A stretch of 64,000 bases of DNA from Salinicola tamaricis (GTDB lineage: Bacteria > Pseudomonadota > Gammaproteobacteria > Pseudomonadales > Halomonadaceae): contig NZ_CP023559.1 in NCBI RefSeq assembly GCF_003006155.1, forward strand, positions 2,108,001 to 2,172,000, in the 5' to 3' direction. Of this stretch, positions 49,412 through 59,684 are shown in pieces. Under the pieces are notes generated by a model. The model was not told where the DNA came from, did no database searches, and saw only the letters and a program-made list of their open reading frames with translations. Within the stretch, counting starts at the first letter, position 1, and every line of letters begins with the position of its first letter. The position numbers and the translations under genes are program-made.

Positions 49412-49872
49412 GATGATGACTCCCTAGTGTGGGGGAGCGTGACGATGGCGAGGGTGCCCTCGAAACGCTGGAAGATGACCTCGCTGTTGGCGGACAGCTC
49501 GGTCGTGTCGCTGTCGGCGACGCGCAGCCGATAGAAGTCGCCGTTGATCTCGATGCCGCTGGCGCCATCGAAATCGCGCTTCAGCGTGCGATAGCGCTGG
49601 CCGCGTTCGGTGCCGGTGCCGGTGGTGCCGTAGGCGACCCCGCGGGGCGAGAAGCGCGGGCGGATCACCTTGATCACCAGCGGCAGCATCACCCCGGCGG
49701 CCAGGCCCAGCCCCAACAGCTGCCAGCTTAACGAGGCGCCGAGCGCGGCCAGCAGCACCGCGACCAGGGTCGCCAGCGCCAGCGCCAGCAGCACCAGCGC
49801 GCCGGAGAGCAGCTCGGCCAGCCCCAGCAGCAGGGCCGCCACCAGCCAGACATAGGCCATGTTCCAGTCCAT
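49408..49872 (-). CDS. NfeD-family membrane protein
   Basis: The 154-residue short NfeD has three or four hydrophobic helices (VWLVAALLLGLAELLSGALVLL and following). A C-terminal OB-fold domain follows (GTERGQRYRTLKRDFDGASGIEINGDFYRLRV, in parts). It partners the downstream SPFH protein, with an ATGA overlap. The start at 49872 begins MDWNMAYVWLV; the longer frame upstream covers a repeat element. Confidence 0.88.
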   Translation of the reverse strand: MDWNMAYVWLVAALLLGLAELLSGALVLLALALATLVAVLLAALGASLSWQLLGLGLAAGVMLPLVIKVIRPRFSPRGVAYGTTGTGTERGQRYRTLKRDFDGASGIEINGDFYRLRVADSDTTELSANSEVIFQRFEGTLAIVTLPHTRESSS

Positions 49873-50205
49873 CGTGTCTCCACCGATCGGATCACAAGAA
49901 AGAGGGGCGCCGGGGCGCTGTCTGAAAAGTCGCAGCGCGGTGCTTTTCGGAAAGTGCCTAAGCTCTGTCTGAAAAGTCGGCGAGCGATGGCCAGACAAGG
50001 CAAAAATTGTCGAAAAAGCGCAGTTTACAAGTCGTAAACGAGCATTTTGAGTCAATTTTTAACGCCGTATGGGCGAGCGTAGACATTTTTCAGGCAAAGC
50101 GTAGTGTGCCCGTTGGTACGACGGCTGGGTATCAGCGATCGCCTTCACATCGTGTAAGACTTCGACCATAGCCGCCGTTGGCGCGCAATACTTTTCAGAC
50201 ATGGT
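49873..50205. other. intergenic region holding a repeat element
   Basis: The 333 bases contain the divergent repeat D (49962-50100) and an extra copy of its end motif CTGTCTGAAAAGTCG at 49918-49932. No gene was recognised. It lies upstream of nfeD and downstream of the MFS gene. Confidence 0.6.
49962..50100. repeat. MITE-like repeat D, same interior as A-C with different ends
   Basis: The interior matches copy C: AGACAAGGCAAAA, GTCGAAAAAGCG, AGTTTACA, GAGCATTTTGAG, TTTTAACGCCGTAT and CGAGCGTAG occur in the same order. The ends differ: GCTCTGTCTGAAAAGTC pairs imperfectly with GACATTTTTCAGGCAAAGC instead of the GAGGGTGTTTACAAA type. It is likely a diverged relative. Confidence 0.7.
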
Positions 50206-51429
50206 CTAATCGTCACCGAGCCTGACCATCCGCGGCCGCCCCAATAGCACTCCGGCCACGCTCTGGCCGGCCAGCAACAGCAGCAAAAACCCCAGCGAGA
50301 GCTGCCAGTCGCCGCTCAAGCCGTGCAGGGCGCCGAAAAGCAGCGGGCCGCAGGCCGCCAGCAGATAGCCCAGGCTCTGCGACATGCCCGAGAGCATGGC
50401 AGCGTGCTGCGGCTGACGCGTGCGCAGCACGATCATGGTCAACGCGAAACTGAAGCAGCCGCCTTGGCCGGCGCCGAGCAGCAGCAGCGCCCAGCCGATC
50501 GGCGACGCGGTAGGGGCCAGCATCAGCCCCAGCAGGGCGACCGCGATCAGCGCACACAGGCCGAGCACCAGCAGACTGTGGTGGGTCAGACGCGAGGCGA
50601 GACGGGCAATGAAATAGCTGGCGGGGATGCTGGTGAGGTTGATCATCGACAGCATCAGCCCGGCGGTGGCTTCGGGCACGCCGGCCTGCATCGCCACCGC
50701 CGGCACCCAGGTCTGCAGGGTATAGAAGCCGAGCGACTGGGCGCCCATGAACAGCGTCAGCGTCCACGCCACCGGGCTGCGGAACAGGCGCGACATCGGC
50801 GGGCGCTTGGTGGCAGCGCCGTCGCCCGCGGGCAGACGCAGCGCCAAACGCCACCACAACAGCGCCGAGAACACGCCGAAACCGGCCCATAGCCAGATCG
50901 GGGTCGACCAGCTGCCCGAGGCGCGCATCAGCGGGACCGCGCTGCCGGCGCTGATCGTCGCGCCCACGCCCATCATCACCGTATAGAGCCCCATGGTACG
51001 GCCCAGGCGATCACCGCGGTCGCGCTTGACCAGGCTCGGCATGAACACATTGCCGAAGGCGATACCCAGCCCCGCGCACAGGGTGCCCGCCAGCATCAGC
51101 GTCACGCTCTCCATCCCGCGCAGCAGCCCGCCCAGGGCGATCAGGCTGAGCGCCCAGGCGATCGCGCGGTCGAGGCCCACGCGCCCGGCGAAGCCCGGCG
51201 CCAGCGGCGACAGTAGCCCGAAGCAGAGAATCATCCCGGTGGTGAAGAGACTGGCGGTGCCGGCGCCGATGGAGAGCGTCGACATGATCGGTTCGAGCAC
51301 CGGCCCCACCACCACGATCGGCGCGCGCAGGTTGATCGCGGCGAGGCCAAAGGCCAAGAGCCACAGCCAGGCGGGAAGCGGGTGACGAGTGATCGGGGCT
51401 GACGACACGGGGAAGACTCTCTGAAGCAT
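50206..51429 (-). CDS. CynX/NimT-family MFS transporter
   Basis: A 407-residue, 12-helix major facilitator protein. The first helix has AINLRAPIVVVGPVLEPI, the pattern of CynX/NimT (YeaN) proteins. The central loop has the basic DRGDRLGRTMGLY. Relatives export cyanate, nitroimidazoles or other small compounds; the substrate here is unknown. The start at 51429 (MLQRVFPVSSAP) is chosen; the open frame continues to 52290 only as antisense shadow of yceI. Confidence 0.87.
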   Translation of the reverse strand: MLQRVFPVSSAPITRHPLPAWLWLLAFGLAAINLRAPIVVVGPVLEPIMSTLSIGAGTASLFTTGMILCFGLLSPLAPGFAGRVGLDRAIAWALSLIALGGLLRGMESVTLMLAGTLCAGLGIAFGNVFMPSLVKRDRGDRLGRTMGLYTVMMGVGATISAGSAVPLMRASGSWSTPIWLWAGFGVFSALLWWRLALRLPAGDGAATKRPPMSRLFRSPVAWTLTLFMGAQSLGFYTLQTWVPAVAMQAGVPEATAGLMLSMINLTSIPASYFIARLASRLTHHSLLVLGLCALIAVALLGLMLAPTASPIGWALLLLGAGQGGCFSFALTMIVLRTRQPQHAAMLSGMSQSLGYLLAACGPLLFGALHGLSGDWQLSLGFLLLLLAGQSVAGVLLGRPRMVRLGDD

Positions 51430-51657
51430 GGGGCTGCATCTTAGCACTCCTACTCCATGCCGAGACGTCTTGCGGACGGCGCGATCACGGGTGGCGGCCG
51501 TGGTGGGGGAGATATCCCCAGCGGCAGCGCCCATCTGGGCTAGCCTAGACAGAGACCGAGTGGTCGTGCCGCGGCCCCCGCGCGGTTCGAGAGGGGTATC
51601 GCGTTGCGATCGACAGGATTTGGCCGACTGGATTCTACCGACTGGGGGAGAGCACGC

Positions 51658-52293
51658 ATGAGACTGACAACGATCACGCTGGGTGCCGCCGGGCTGGTGA
51701 CGCTGCTGGGCAGCACCAGTGCCCTGGCCGCGCCGCCACCCGCGACCCGCGATATTACCCAGGTGCTCGCCGGTACCTACCGCCTCGATCCACTGCACTC
51801 CAAGGTGACCTGGGCGGTGGATCACTACGGCTTCTCGACCTATCAGGGGCAGTTCACCGCTGCCAGTGGCACGCTGGCACTGGCTGAGGATCCGACGCGC
51901 AGCCAGCTCACCATCCAGATCCCGCTCGACCAGGTGGTGACCGGGAGCGCGCTGGACGAGCACCTGGCCGGCGATGACTTCTTCGACGTCGCCGTCAACC
52001 CGATTGCCACCTTCCGCTCGACGCGCATCACGCTGGCAGGTGACAACCAGGCGACCATCGAAGGGCAGTTGACGCTCAACGGCCAGACCCACCCGCTGAC
52101 CCTGGACGCTACGTTCAATCGTGCCGCCGTCTACCCCTACGACGATACCTATCGTCTGGGCTTCGACGCGGATGCCGAGATGAGGCGCAGCGACTGGGGC
52201 ATCGACTTCCTGTTGCCCAAGGGCAGCGACGGTATGGGGATCAGCGATCGGGTCGCTCTGGAGATCGAGGCGGAGTTCACCCCGGCACATTGA
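51658..52293 (+). CDS. yceI: YceI-family periplasmic protein
   Basis: The 211-residue protein has a signal peptide (MRLTTITLGAAGLVTLLGSTSALA). The YceI lipocalin-like domain follows: YRLDPLHSKVTWAVDHYGFSTYQGQF, FDVAVNPIATFRST, GQLTLNGQTHPLTLDATF and RSDWGIDFLLP. Family members bind polyisoprenoid or quinone-like lipids in the periplasm. It is a single gene, divergent from the MFS transporter gene. Confidence 0.92.
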   Translation: MRLTTITLGAAGLVTLLGSTSALAAPPPATRDITQVLAGTYRLDPLHSKVTWAVDHYGFSTYQGQFTAASGTLALAEDPTRSQLTIQIPLDQVVTGSALDEHLAGDDFFDVAVNPIATFRSTRITLAGDNQATIEGQLTLNGQTHPLTLDATFNRAAVYPYDDTYRLGFDADAEMRRSDWGIDFLLPKGSDGMGISDRVALEIEAEFTPAH

Positions 52294-52353
52294 TGGCTGA
52301 CGATGAGCGGCGTCCTGAAGCTCGTGTCACCCGATAGCGGTGCGCGTCCGCTT

Positions 52354-53728
52354 TCATGGCGCCAGCATCGCCTCCACCACGCCGGCATGCTGCAACAGCA
52401 CGGCATCGTCGCCCTGGGGGCGCGATAGCATCAGGCCGATGGGGAGCTCGGCGCCGGTGGCGAGGTAGGGCAGCGAGATCGAGGCTGCGTCGAGATAGTT
52501 GAAGACGCTGGTATTGCGCAGCGCCAGCCGGTTGGCGCGCTGGAAGGCGGCGGCGTCGTTTTCGAGCTCGGCCCGTCTCGGGGGCAGCGTGGCGACGGTG
52601 GGCAGCAGCACCGCATCGAAGCCGGCCATCTCCTGTTCAAAGCGCTGCTGCCAGCCCGCCCTTGGCCACAGACGCTGCAGGTAATCCGCGGCGCTGATAT
52701 CCCGGCCGCCCTTCAGGCGTTCGGCGATCAAGGGGTCGTAGTCGGCCTCGGCGCGGGCGAGCTGCTCGCGGTGCAGCGCGGCCGCTTCCGGCACCACCAG
52801 ACCACCCTGCTGGTTGATCGCTAGCGCCGCGTCGACGGCCGCGAACGGGAGACGCTCGACGTGACACCCACTGGCTTCGAGGACAGCAACGGCCGCCTCG
52901 AAGCCGTCGCGAACCGCATCATCGAGCTCGCTCATCAGGCCGCCTTCGGCGATCGCCAGCCGCAGCGGCCGCGGCGTGGCATCCAGCGTCGGCAGTGGCC
53001 GCTCGGCCAGAATCGACCAGAGGCTGGCGCAGCACGCGACGCTGGGCGCGATCGGGCCCACGCAGTCGAGGCTCGGCGCGAGCGGGTAAGCCCCTTCGCC
53101 GGGCACGCTGGCCTGGCTCGGCTTGAAGCCGGTCAGGCCGAGAACGCCGCCGGGATCCTGAGCGAACCGCCGGTATCGCTGCCCAGCGCGGCGGCGGCGA
53201 GACCGAAGGCGACCGAGGCCGCGCCGCCCGAGGTCGAACCGCCGGTGATGCGTTCGCCATCGAACGTATTGGGGGCGTGCCGTAGTGTCGATTGAGGCCG
53301 AGCCCCGAGAACGCGAACTCGCTCATGTTGGTGCGCCCGGTCAGCAGCGCCCCGGCACGGCGCAGACGCTGGACCGCCGGCGCATCGCGACCGGCGGGCG
53401 GGTTGCCCCCCAGCACGCGGGAGGCGGCACGGGTCACCTCGCCCTGGACGTCGAACAGATCCTTGATGCTGATCGGCACACCCGCCAGAGGTTGGGTGGG
53501 GTCGACCCGCGCCAACCGGTCCGTCAGCTTGTCGGCATCGAATTCGAGATAGGCCGTAGCGGTGACCGCAGCCTGTGACCGGGCTCGCTCGACCAGGGCC
53601 TCCAGCGCCTGGGCGGAGGTGAAGTCGCCGCTGTCGATGGCCGCCTGCCAGTCGTGCAGGCAGCGTTGGCCGGCAGGGCGCGCCCAGAACGCGCGAGCGG
53701 CATCCTGTGGCGTCTCTGGTGAGCTCAT
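52354..53728 (-). CDS. amidase-signature (AS) family hydrolase, frameshifted
   Basis: About 458 residues. The AS catalytic Lys is in [11 protein letters not shown]; the Gly/Ser-rich block with cis-Ser and nucleophile Ser ([21 protein letters not shown]) appears after correcting the frame. Changes lie near 53272 and in 53110-53160. The C-terminal part ([14 protein letters not shown]) is intact. It hydrolyses an amide in the cytoplasm; the substrate is unknown. The start at 53728 overlaps the DUF2848 stop, so it is the last gene of the TRAP operon. Confidence 0.82.
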
Positions 53729-54408
53729 TGCGCGACCTCGAGCTCGATGACGGTGTAGCGGTGGCTCAGGCGGCGATTCAGCACGGGGTCGGTGAGCGTC
53801 ATCGAGAAGCGCTGGCTGGGTCGGATACCGTCGATGGCCGGTACCGTGCCGCACAGCAGCAGCGTGTTGGGGGCCAGCGATTCGCCCTGCTTGAGTGCGG
53901 CCGGCAGCTTGGCCAGCAGCGTGTCGACGTTCAGCAGTTCGGCCAGCGTGCCCTGCTGATAGGTGACGACCTGGCCGTTCTCTTCGATCTCACTGGCCAG
54001 TTCCAGCGCATCCCAATGCTCGCGGATGGCCGCCAGCGGCCAGGCCTGTCGGGCGACCGGCTTGGCGCAGAGCTGCTTGGACTCGGCGACACCGACCGCC
54101 TCGAGTTTACGATCGGTGTGATCGGAGGCGAGCGTCACCCACAGTCGGCCATCTTCGTCGCTGACCAGGCAGACCTCGGCTTCGCCGGAGCCGTCGCCGC
54201 CGAGCATCTCGACGTTCTCCGCCTGGGTCAGCAGTTGCGCGCTGGCGCGATAGAACAGCGGTACGCTGGAGGGCGGCTTGACGCCGATGGCGGCCAGCTC
54301 GTCGATGTGATGTTGCACGTTTGCCTGATCGCGGCCTGCCCAGCCGGCGATCGCCAGCCGTTGCGGCGTGACGGTGAGCGCGTTCTCGGGGGTATCGAAA
54401 GTCAGCAT
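53725..54408 (-). CDS. DUF2848-family protein
   Basis: The 227-residue protein matches DUF2848, a family related to fumarylacetoacetate hydrolase-like folds: [23 protein letters not shown], the metal-site-like [28 protein letters not shown] (in parts) and [12 protein letters not shown]. No characterised activity is known to me. It lies between a TRAP permease gene and the amidase gene, with a four-base overlap to the latter. A role in the same catabolic route is likely. Confidence 0.8.
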   Translation of the reverse strand: MLTFDTPENALTVTPQRLAIAGWAGRDQANVQHHIDELAAIGVKPPSSVPLFYRASAQLLTQAENVEMLGGDGSGEAEVCLVSDEDGRLWVTLASDHTDRKLEAVGVAESKQLCAKPVARQAWPLAAIREHWDALELASEIEENGQVVTYQQGTLAELLNVDTLLAKLPAALKQGESLAPNTLLLCGTVPAIDGIRPSQRFSMTLTDPVLNRRLSHRYTVIELEVAQ

Positions 54409-54447
54409 GAGCGGTTCCTGAGTTGTCTTTGTCGATGACGCGGCGAG

Positions 54448-55727
54448 TCAGAGCGAGTTCGGCAGCCACAGGGCGATGCCGGGGAACAGGATCAGCAGCA
54501 CGGCCATCACCACCATGGCGGCAATGAACGGCAGCGTGCCGACGATCACGTCGGAGAACGGCTTACCGCGCCGGGCTGCCTGCACGATGTAGAGGTTGAG
54601 ACCGACCGGCGGGGTGATCAGCGCCATCTCGACGAACAGGATCATCACCACGCCGAACCACACCTTGTCGAAGCCCGCGGCGAACAGCAGGGGCGCGATG
54701 ATCGGCAGCGTGATCACCATCATCGACAGCGTCTCGATGAAGAAACCGAGCACCACCAGCAGCGCCAGCACGCAGAGCAGCAGCGCCATCGGCGACAGGT
54801 CCAGTTGCGTCAGCAGCTGCGTCAGCTGTTGGGAGAGACCCGCCGAGGCGAGCGCGAAGTTGAGAAACGAGGCCGCCAGCATGATGAACAGAATCATCGA
54901 GGTGGTGCGCACGGTGTTGTCGAGCGCTTCGGTCAGCATGCGCCAGTCCAGCCGCCGGTTGAACCCGGCGAGCATCAGCGCCACCACCACGCCGATGGCG
55001 GCGGCTTCAGTAGGCGTCGCCCAGCCGGTGTAGATCGAGCCGACGATGGCGACGAACAGGATCAGCAGCGGCAGCAGAAACTTCAGATGACGCAAACGCT
55101 CAGGCCAGCTCGAGCGACGGCGTGGCCCGCCCAGCGACGGCTTGAAAGCGCAGAACAGGATCGCCGTCAGCATGAACAGGCCTGTCAGCAGCAGCCCCGG
55201 CAGCAGCCCGGCCACGAACAGCTTGGGGATCGAGGTCTCGGTCAGGAAGCCGTAGACGATCAGGTTGATCGATGGCGGGATCAGGATGCCCAGCGTGCCG
55301 CCGGCGGCGATGCTGCCGCAGAAGAGCCGCGGGTGATAGCCGAGCTTGTCGCCCTGCGGCAGCGCCACTGTGGAGATCGTGGCCGCGGTGGCCACGGAGG
55401 AGCCCGAGGTCGCGGAGAACAGCATCGAGGTCATCACGTTGGCATGCAGCAGGCCGCCGGGCAGCCAGGAGAGCCAGTGATCCATGGCGCGATAGGCGCG
55501 CTCGGCGATGCCCGCGCGCACGATGATCTCGCCCATCAGCACGAACAGCGGAATCGCGATCAGCAGAAAGGAGTCCGCCGCCGACCACAGATTCTGGCCG
55601 AGCGCCGCATCAGCGGGAAGAACGAGAAGAACTGATCGACGCCGAAGGCGAGCAGGAACAGCGTGATGGCCACCGGGATGCCGGTCAGCAGCAGCGCCAG
55701 AATCCCGATGGAGAGATAGGCGAGCAT
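54448..55727 (-). CDS. TRAP transporter large permease (DctM), frameshifted
   Basis: About 426 residues with 12 predicted helices. The DctM signatures are FSATSGSSVATAATIS, GGTLGILIPPSINLIVYG and EMALITPPVGLNLYIVQA. A one-base loss near 55610 breaks the N-terminal 40 residues (MLAYLSIGILALLLTGIPVA) from LGQNLWSAADSFLLIAIPLF. It imports a carboxylate-type substrate with Na+ across the inner membrane. Its start overlaps the DctQ stop by one base. Confidence 0.92.
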
Positions 55728-56365
55728 CAGGATTTCCCTCCGGGTGCGGCGTTGTCGTGCGCGCGGGCTTCGAGCTCGTTGATCTCGAACGGGGCGGACT
55801 CGAGCGGATCGGCCTCGTGGCCCATGCCGATCAGCTTGCGAATCGTGGCGATATCGCCGCCGGCCGCCGCCAGCAGGGCGCGAATCGCCAGCACCGCCGC
55901 CGCCAGGGCGAACCAGGTGTAGCCCAACACCCAGACCAGCTGCGGTATCCACAGCGGCGTCGACAGCGGCGTATTGGCGGTGGTGTGGTTGGAGAGTGAC
56001 CCCGAGAACACCGGCCAGGCGTGGATGACGATCATCCAGCCGACCAGATTGACGGCGAGTATCGAGAGCAGGTCGAGCGCTGCCCGAGCAGCGCTCGGCA
56101 GCTTCGAGTAGCCGACATCGATGCGGATATGGGCACGTTCGACCAGCGTGTGCGAGAGCCCCCAGGCCGAGAGAACGGCGAGGACATAACCGGCAGTCTC
56201 CTGGACGCCTTCGAAGGAGCGACCCAGCAGCTTGCGGCTGACCACTTCCAGGATGACCATTGCTACGACGGCCAGCAGCAGCAGGCCGATGAGCCGAGCG
56301 GCCCAGCGCGAGACGAGGCGGACGGCGCCCACGAGGGCGTCGAACAGAGAGACGAGAGCGAGCAT
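55727..56365 (-). CDS. TRAP transporter small permease (DctQ)
   Basis: A 212-residue protein with four hydrophobic helices and DctQ features: VSRKLLGRSFEGVQETAGYVLAVLSAWGLSHTLVERAHIRIDV, in pieces. It pairs with the large permease. The C-terminal 40 residues are a charged cytoplasmic tail. It is 72 bases downstream of the binding-protein gene. Confidence 0.9.
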   Translation of the reverse strand: MLALVSLFDALVGAVRLVSRWAARLIGLLLLAVVAMVILEVVSRKLLGRSFEGVQETAGYVLAVLSAWGLSHTLVERAHIRIDVGYSKLPSAARAALDLLSILAVNLVGWMIVIHAWPVFSGSLSNHTTANTPLSTPLWIPQLVWVLGYTWFALAAAVLAIRALLAAAGGDIATIRKLIGMGHEADPLESAPFEINELEARAHDNAAPGGKS

Positions 56366-56437
56366 GTTGAATACCTGCCGGCGGCTGAGAACGGGTGTCT
56401 AGGGCCGGGCACCGGCGTGCCCGACCCTGTGGCCCGT

Positions 56438-57483
56438 TTACTTGACGATGGGGAGGGCGACGAGGGGAGCGACGTTCTCGTTCCAGAGCGAGATCGTTTC
56501 GTCATCGATCCGCGAAGCCCAGCTCGGCAGGACCGCACTGACCAGCGCCTGATGGGCGCGCTCGCGGTCGGCATCGGTCACCGCGGCCAGTGTCATGTCG
56601 CCCGGCTTGCCGTGCTCGCACTCGCCATGGCCGGTCAGGCAGGCGATGCCCTGCTGCTCGTCCTTGGCCAGGTTGTTCCACACCGGATCGATGAAGCCGG
56701 GTACGATCTGGCTCTCGATGGTCCGCTTGGTCTCGTCGTCGAGCGAGTTCCAGGTGTCGTCACTGACCGCCGTGATGACCGTATCCCAGCCGCCGATGGG
56801 GAGCGGCAGCAGATAATCGGCGACATCCTGCCAGCCGGAGTTGTAGCCGGAGAGCGAGCCGGTGACGGCACAGTCGATCACCCCGCGCTCCAGCGCGCCG
56901 GGCACTTCGTTGAAGGCCATGACCGTGCTCTGGGCGCCGATGGCGGAGAGGAACTCCGCCGTGGTGCGGCCGCTGGCGCGGACCTTCTTGCCCTGCAGAT
57001 CGCCGAGGCCCTTGATCGGCGTGTTGCAGAACACCACCTGCGGCGTGTTGGGCGCGATCGCCAGCACGTGCGCCTTGTAGTGAGACTGCATCGCTCTTTC
57101 GGCGATTGGCATGAACGCCTCGCTGACCTCGCGGGCCTTCTCGGGGTCGGTGGTCATCATCGGCAGGTCGAGCCTTCGAGTGCCGGCGCCTCGCCGCCGA
57201 CATAGTCGGAGAAGGTCATGCCGACATTGAACAGGCCGTTCTTCAGGTAGGTGAAGACATCGCTGCCTTCGATACCCATCTGATCGAAGGTCGTCATCTG
57301 GACCTGGATCTGGCCATCGCTCGCCTTGGGCAGGGTCTCGGTCCAGAACGGCTTCTCGAAGTTCTTGTGCAGGGAGACCGCGCTCCAGGTACCGACGACG
57401 TTGAGGCTGGTTTCCGCACTTGCCTGTTGGGTGAGACCGGCGGCCAGGGCGGTCATGGTGAGGCCGAGCAGCATCTTTTTCAT
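56438..57483 (-). CDS. TRAP transporter substrate-binding protein (DctP), frameshifted
   Basis: About 348 residues with a signal peptide (MKKMLLGLTMTALAAGLTQQASA). Type DctP elements: FWTETLPKASDGQIQVQM, VFTYLKNGLFNVGMTF, GKKVRASGRTTAEFLSAIGA with the substrate-binding Arg, and VPGALERGVIDCAVTG. A one-base loss near 57170 separates EAPALEG from PMMTTDPEKA. It captures substrate in the periplasm for DctQM. Confidence 0.92.
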
Positions 57484-57559
57484 GGGACTCTCTCGCGTAT
57501 TGAGTTTGTTGTACGAGGGTGGGTCATCGCCTGACGGCCGCGCTCGTCGCGCGATCTCG

Positions 57560-58369
57560 TCAGCGGTACTTCAAACGATGGTTGGGAATGTCGGTGATCA
57601 GCATGTGGCCCGGCGCGTGGGCCATGGCGAAGGGCAGCTTCGCATTCATCAGTGCGATCTGCGGCGTTACCCCGCAGGCCCAGAACACCGGAATGTCACC
57701 GGCTTCCATCACCGGGGCATCGCCGAAGTCCGGCCGATGGATATCGTCGATACCGATCAGCTCCGGTCGCGCCAGGTGCAGGGGCGCGCCGTGAACGCTG
57801 GGCATGTCGGTGGTGATCTGAATGGCGCGGATGGCATCGGCCGGCGACATGGCGCGCATCGACACGACGTAGCTGCCGTGGAACGGGCCGGCGGGGATCA
57901 ACGGAAGGCTGGTTCGGTACATCGGTACGATGGTGCGTGCGGCCATGTGGCGGACCGGTACGCCCTCGGCGATCAGCGACTCCTCGAACGAGAACGAGCA
58001 GCCGAGCGAGAAGGTGACCAGATCGTCGCGCCAGCGGGAGACGAGATCGGCCGGTTCGTCGACCAGTTCGCCCTCTTCGTAGACGCGGTAGCGCGGCACG
58101 TCGGTGCGCAGGTCGATCGCTTCACCCAATACCTGCGGGTGAAAGCTGCCCGGTTCGCTGACGTCGAGCACCGGACAGGCGGCGCGGTTGGCCAGGCAGA
58201 AACGCAGGAAGTCGGCGGCGTAGGTTTCGGGAATGATGACCAGATTGGCCTGGGCGTAGCCGTTGGCGATACCGGTGGTGGTGGTGGGCCAGTCGCCGCG
58301 ACGGATGGCGTGCTCGGCCGGAGAGACGGTGGCGTCGAGAGAGGTCATGTCGTCGATCCTGATTGTCAT
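57560..58369 (-). CDS. DUF1445 putative hydro-lyase (D-glutamate cyclase-like)
   Basis: The 269-residue protein matches PF07286: GYAQANLVIIPETYAADFLRFC, FSLGCSFSFEESLIAEG, HGAPLHLARPELIGI and WACGVTPQIALMNAKLPFAMAHAPGHMLITD, in parts. The mitochondrial homologue domain converts D-glutamate to 5-oxo-D-proline; bacterial members are poorly studied. Start 58369 or 58348 are both possible. It is upstream of the TRAP genes on the same strand. Confidence 0.87.
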   Translation of the reverse strand: MTIRIDDMTSLDATVSPAEHAIRRGDWPTTTTGIANGYAQANLVIIPETYAADFLRFCLANRAACPVLDVSEPGSFHPQVLGEAIDLRTDVPRYRVYEEGELVDEPADLVSRWRDDLVTFSLGCSFSFEESLIAEGVPVRHMAARTIVPMYRTSLPLIPAGPFHGSYVVSMRAMSPADAIRAIQITTDMPSVHGAPLHLARPELIGIDDIHRPDFGDAPVMEAGDIPVFWACGVTPQIALMNAKLPFAMAHAPGHMLITDIPNHRLKYR

Positions 58370-58579
58370 TGTCGTGGCCGCTACGACTGCCAGGGCCGAG
58401 CGCCACCTTTATGCAATCCAACGCTATGGGTTCACGGCGCATCAATCCAATCGATTTTTATGATTCCCTTTCATTGGCAAAAACCTTTCAATCTCAGCGC
58501 TTTCGACAAAACCTTTCGATGTCAGGCACATCGCCAACGCCTTGCGCCATGAGCCTCCTCGGTAACGCCTCGTCCGACG

Positions 58580-59479
58580 TCAGGCGTGTTCGCGCTGGTC
58601 CCGTTGGCCGAGCTCGATTGCCAGATCGATGACGCCATCGGCCAGTGCCTTGTCGATGTGCTGCGGCCAGGAGGCTGCGAAATCGAGCCAGGGCAGATCA
58701 CAGGGCAGCGTGATGAGTTCGCCGCGGGCGATCTCCTGCTCGACGATGCGCGGCGGGATGGCACCGACGCCGATACCATCCAGCGCCAGGCGTACGATGG
58801 TCCACACCGAGCCGGAGCAGTGCAGCTTGATCCGCTCGAGGCGCTCCTGGTGGAGCAGCGACTGCAGCGCGCGATAGGGGCGGCTGTCACTGGCGAAGGT
58901 GATCAACGGTGTTCCGGTTCGCGCCAGCGCTTCCAGGGTGAAGGTCTGGGCCGAGAAGCCCAACTGCGGGGTGGCGATCAGACCCGTGGCATAGTGGCAC
59001 AGTGGCCGGCTGAGGATGTCCTTGGCGTCCACCGGCCCCAGTGTAAAGGCCATGTCGACCTGGCGATTGAGCAGCCGGTTGGCGAGCCCCGGCGTGCCAT
59101 CCACCTCGAGCTGCAGCGTCATGTCGGGAAAGCGGTTGGCGAGCTCGGCAATGAACGCCGGCAGCCAGCTGTGGGCGATGGTCTCGACCACGCCGAGACG
59201 CAGTACCCCCTGGAACGGGTTGCTGGCCTCGAGCATCGCCATCGCCTCCTGACGCGTCTCCAGCAGCAGCTCGGCGTGGCGATAGAACTGCCGCCCCTTG
59301 AGGGTCGGCTGGATCGGACGCTGGGCGCGATCCAGCAGCGCGCCACCGACGATTTCCTCCAGCCGCGCGACCCGATCGGAGATCGAGGGCTGGGTCAGAT
59401 GCAGGTGCTGGGCCGCCAATCGGAACGAGCCGAGGCGCACGATCCAGACGAAGGCTTCGATTTCCTTGAAGTCGAACAT
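58580..59479 (-). CDS. LysR-family transcriptional regulator
   Basis: The 299-residue regulator has the N-terminal helix-turn-helix: FVWIVRLGSFRLAAQHLHLTQPSISDRVARLEE (in parts). The effector domain contains LRLGVVETIAHSWLP and GLIATPQLGF. It lies 210 bases upstream of the DUF1445 gene on the same strand and is divergent from ilvD, with 205 bases between. It probably controls the hydro-lyase/TRAP/amidase genes. The start at 59479 begins MFDFKEIEAF. Confidence 0.9.
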   Translation of the reverse strand: MFDFKEIEAFVWIVRLGSFRLAAQHLHLTQPSISDRVARLEEIVGGALLDRAQRPIQPTLKGRQFYRHAELLLETRQEAMAMLEASNPFQGVLRLGVVETIAHSWLPAFIAELANRFPDMTLQLEVDGTPGLANRLLNRQVDMAFTLGPVDAKDILSRPLCHYATGLIATPQLGFSAQTFTLEALARTGTPLITFASDSRPYRALQSLLHQERLERIKLHCSGSVWTIVRLALDGIGVGAIPPRIVEQEIARGELITLPCDLPWLDFAASWPQHIDKALADGVIDLAIELGQRDQREHA

Positions 59480-59684
59480 GACGAGCCGCCGCGAAGTGAG
59501 AGAGGATGAGGGCAATAGCGCCGCGCCAGTATGACATGGACAGGGGGCCGCCCGACCTCCGCCGGTGCCACCGGTCGCAGACGCCAGCCCGGCGCGGCAG
59601 TCGGACACGATGTCGAGACCACACGCCGGCATCACACGCCAAAACCACAAGACCCAGCATCACAAGCGAGAAGAGGAGCGCCCG

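Noticed and set aside
50206-52290. 694-residue version of the MFS transporter
   Set aside because: The extra N-terminal 287 residues are the antisense of yceI; the transporter family begins near 51429.
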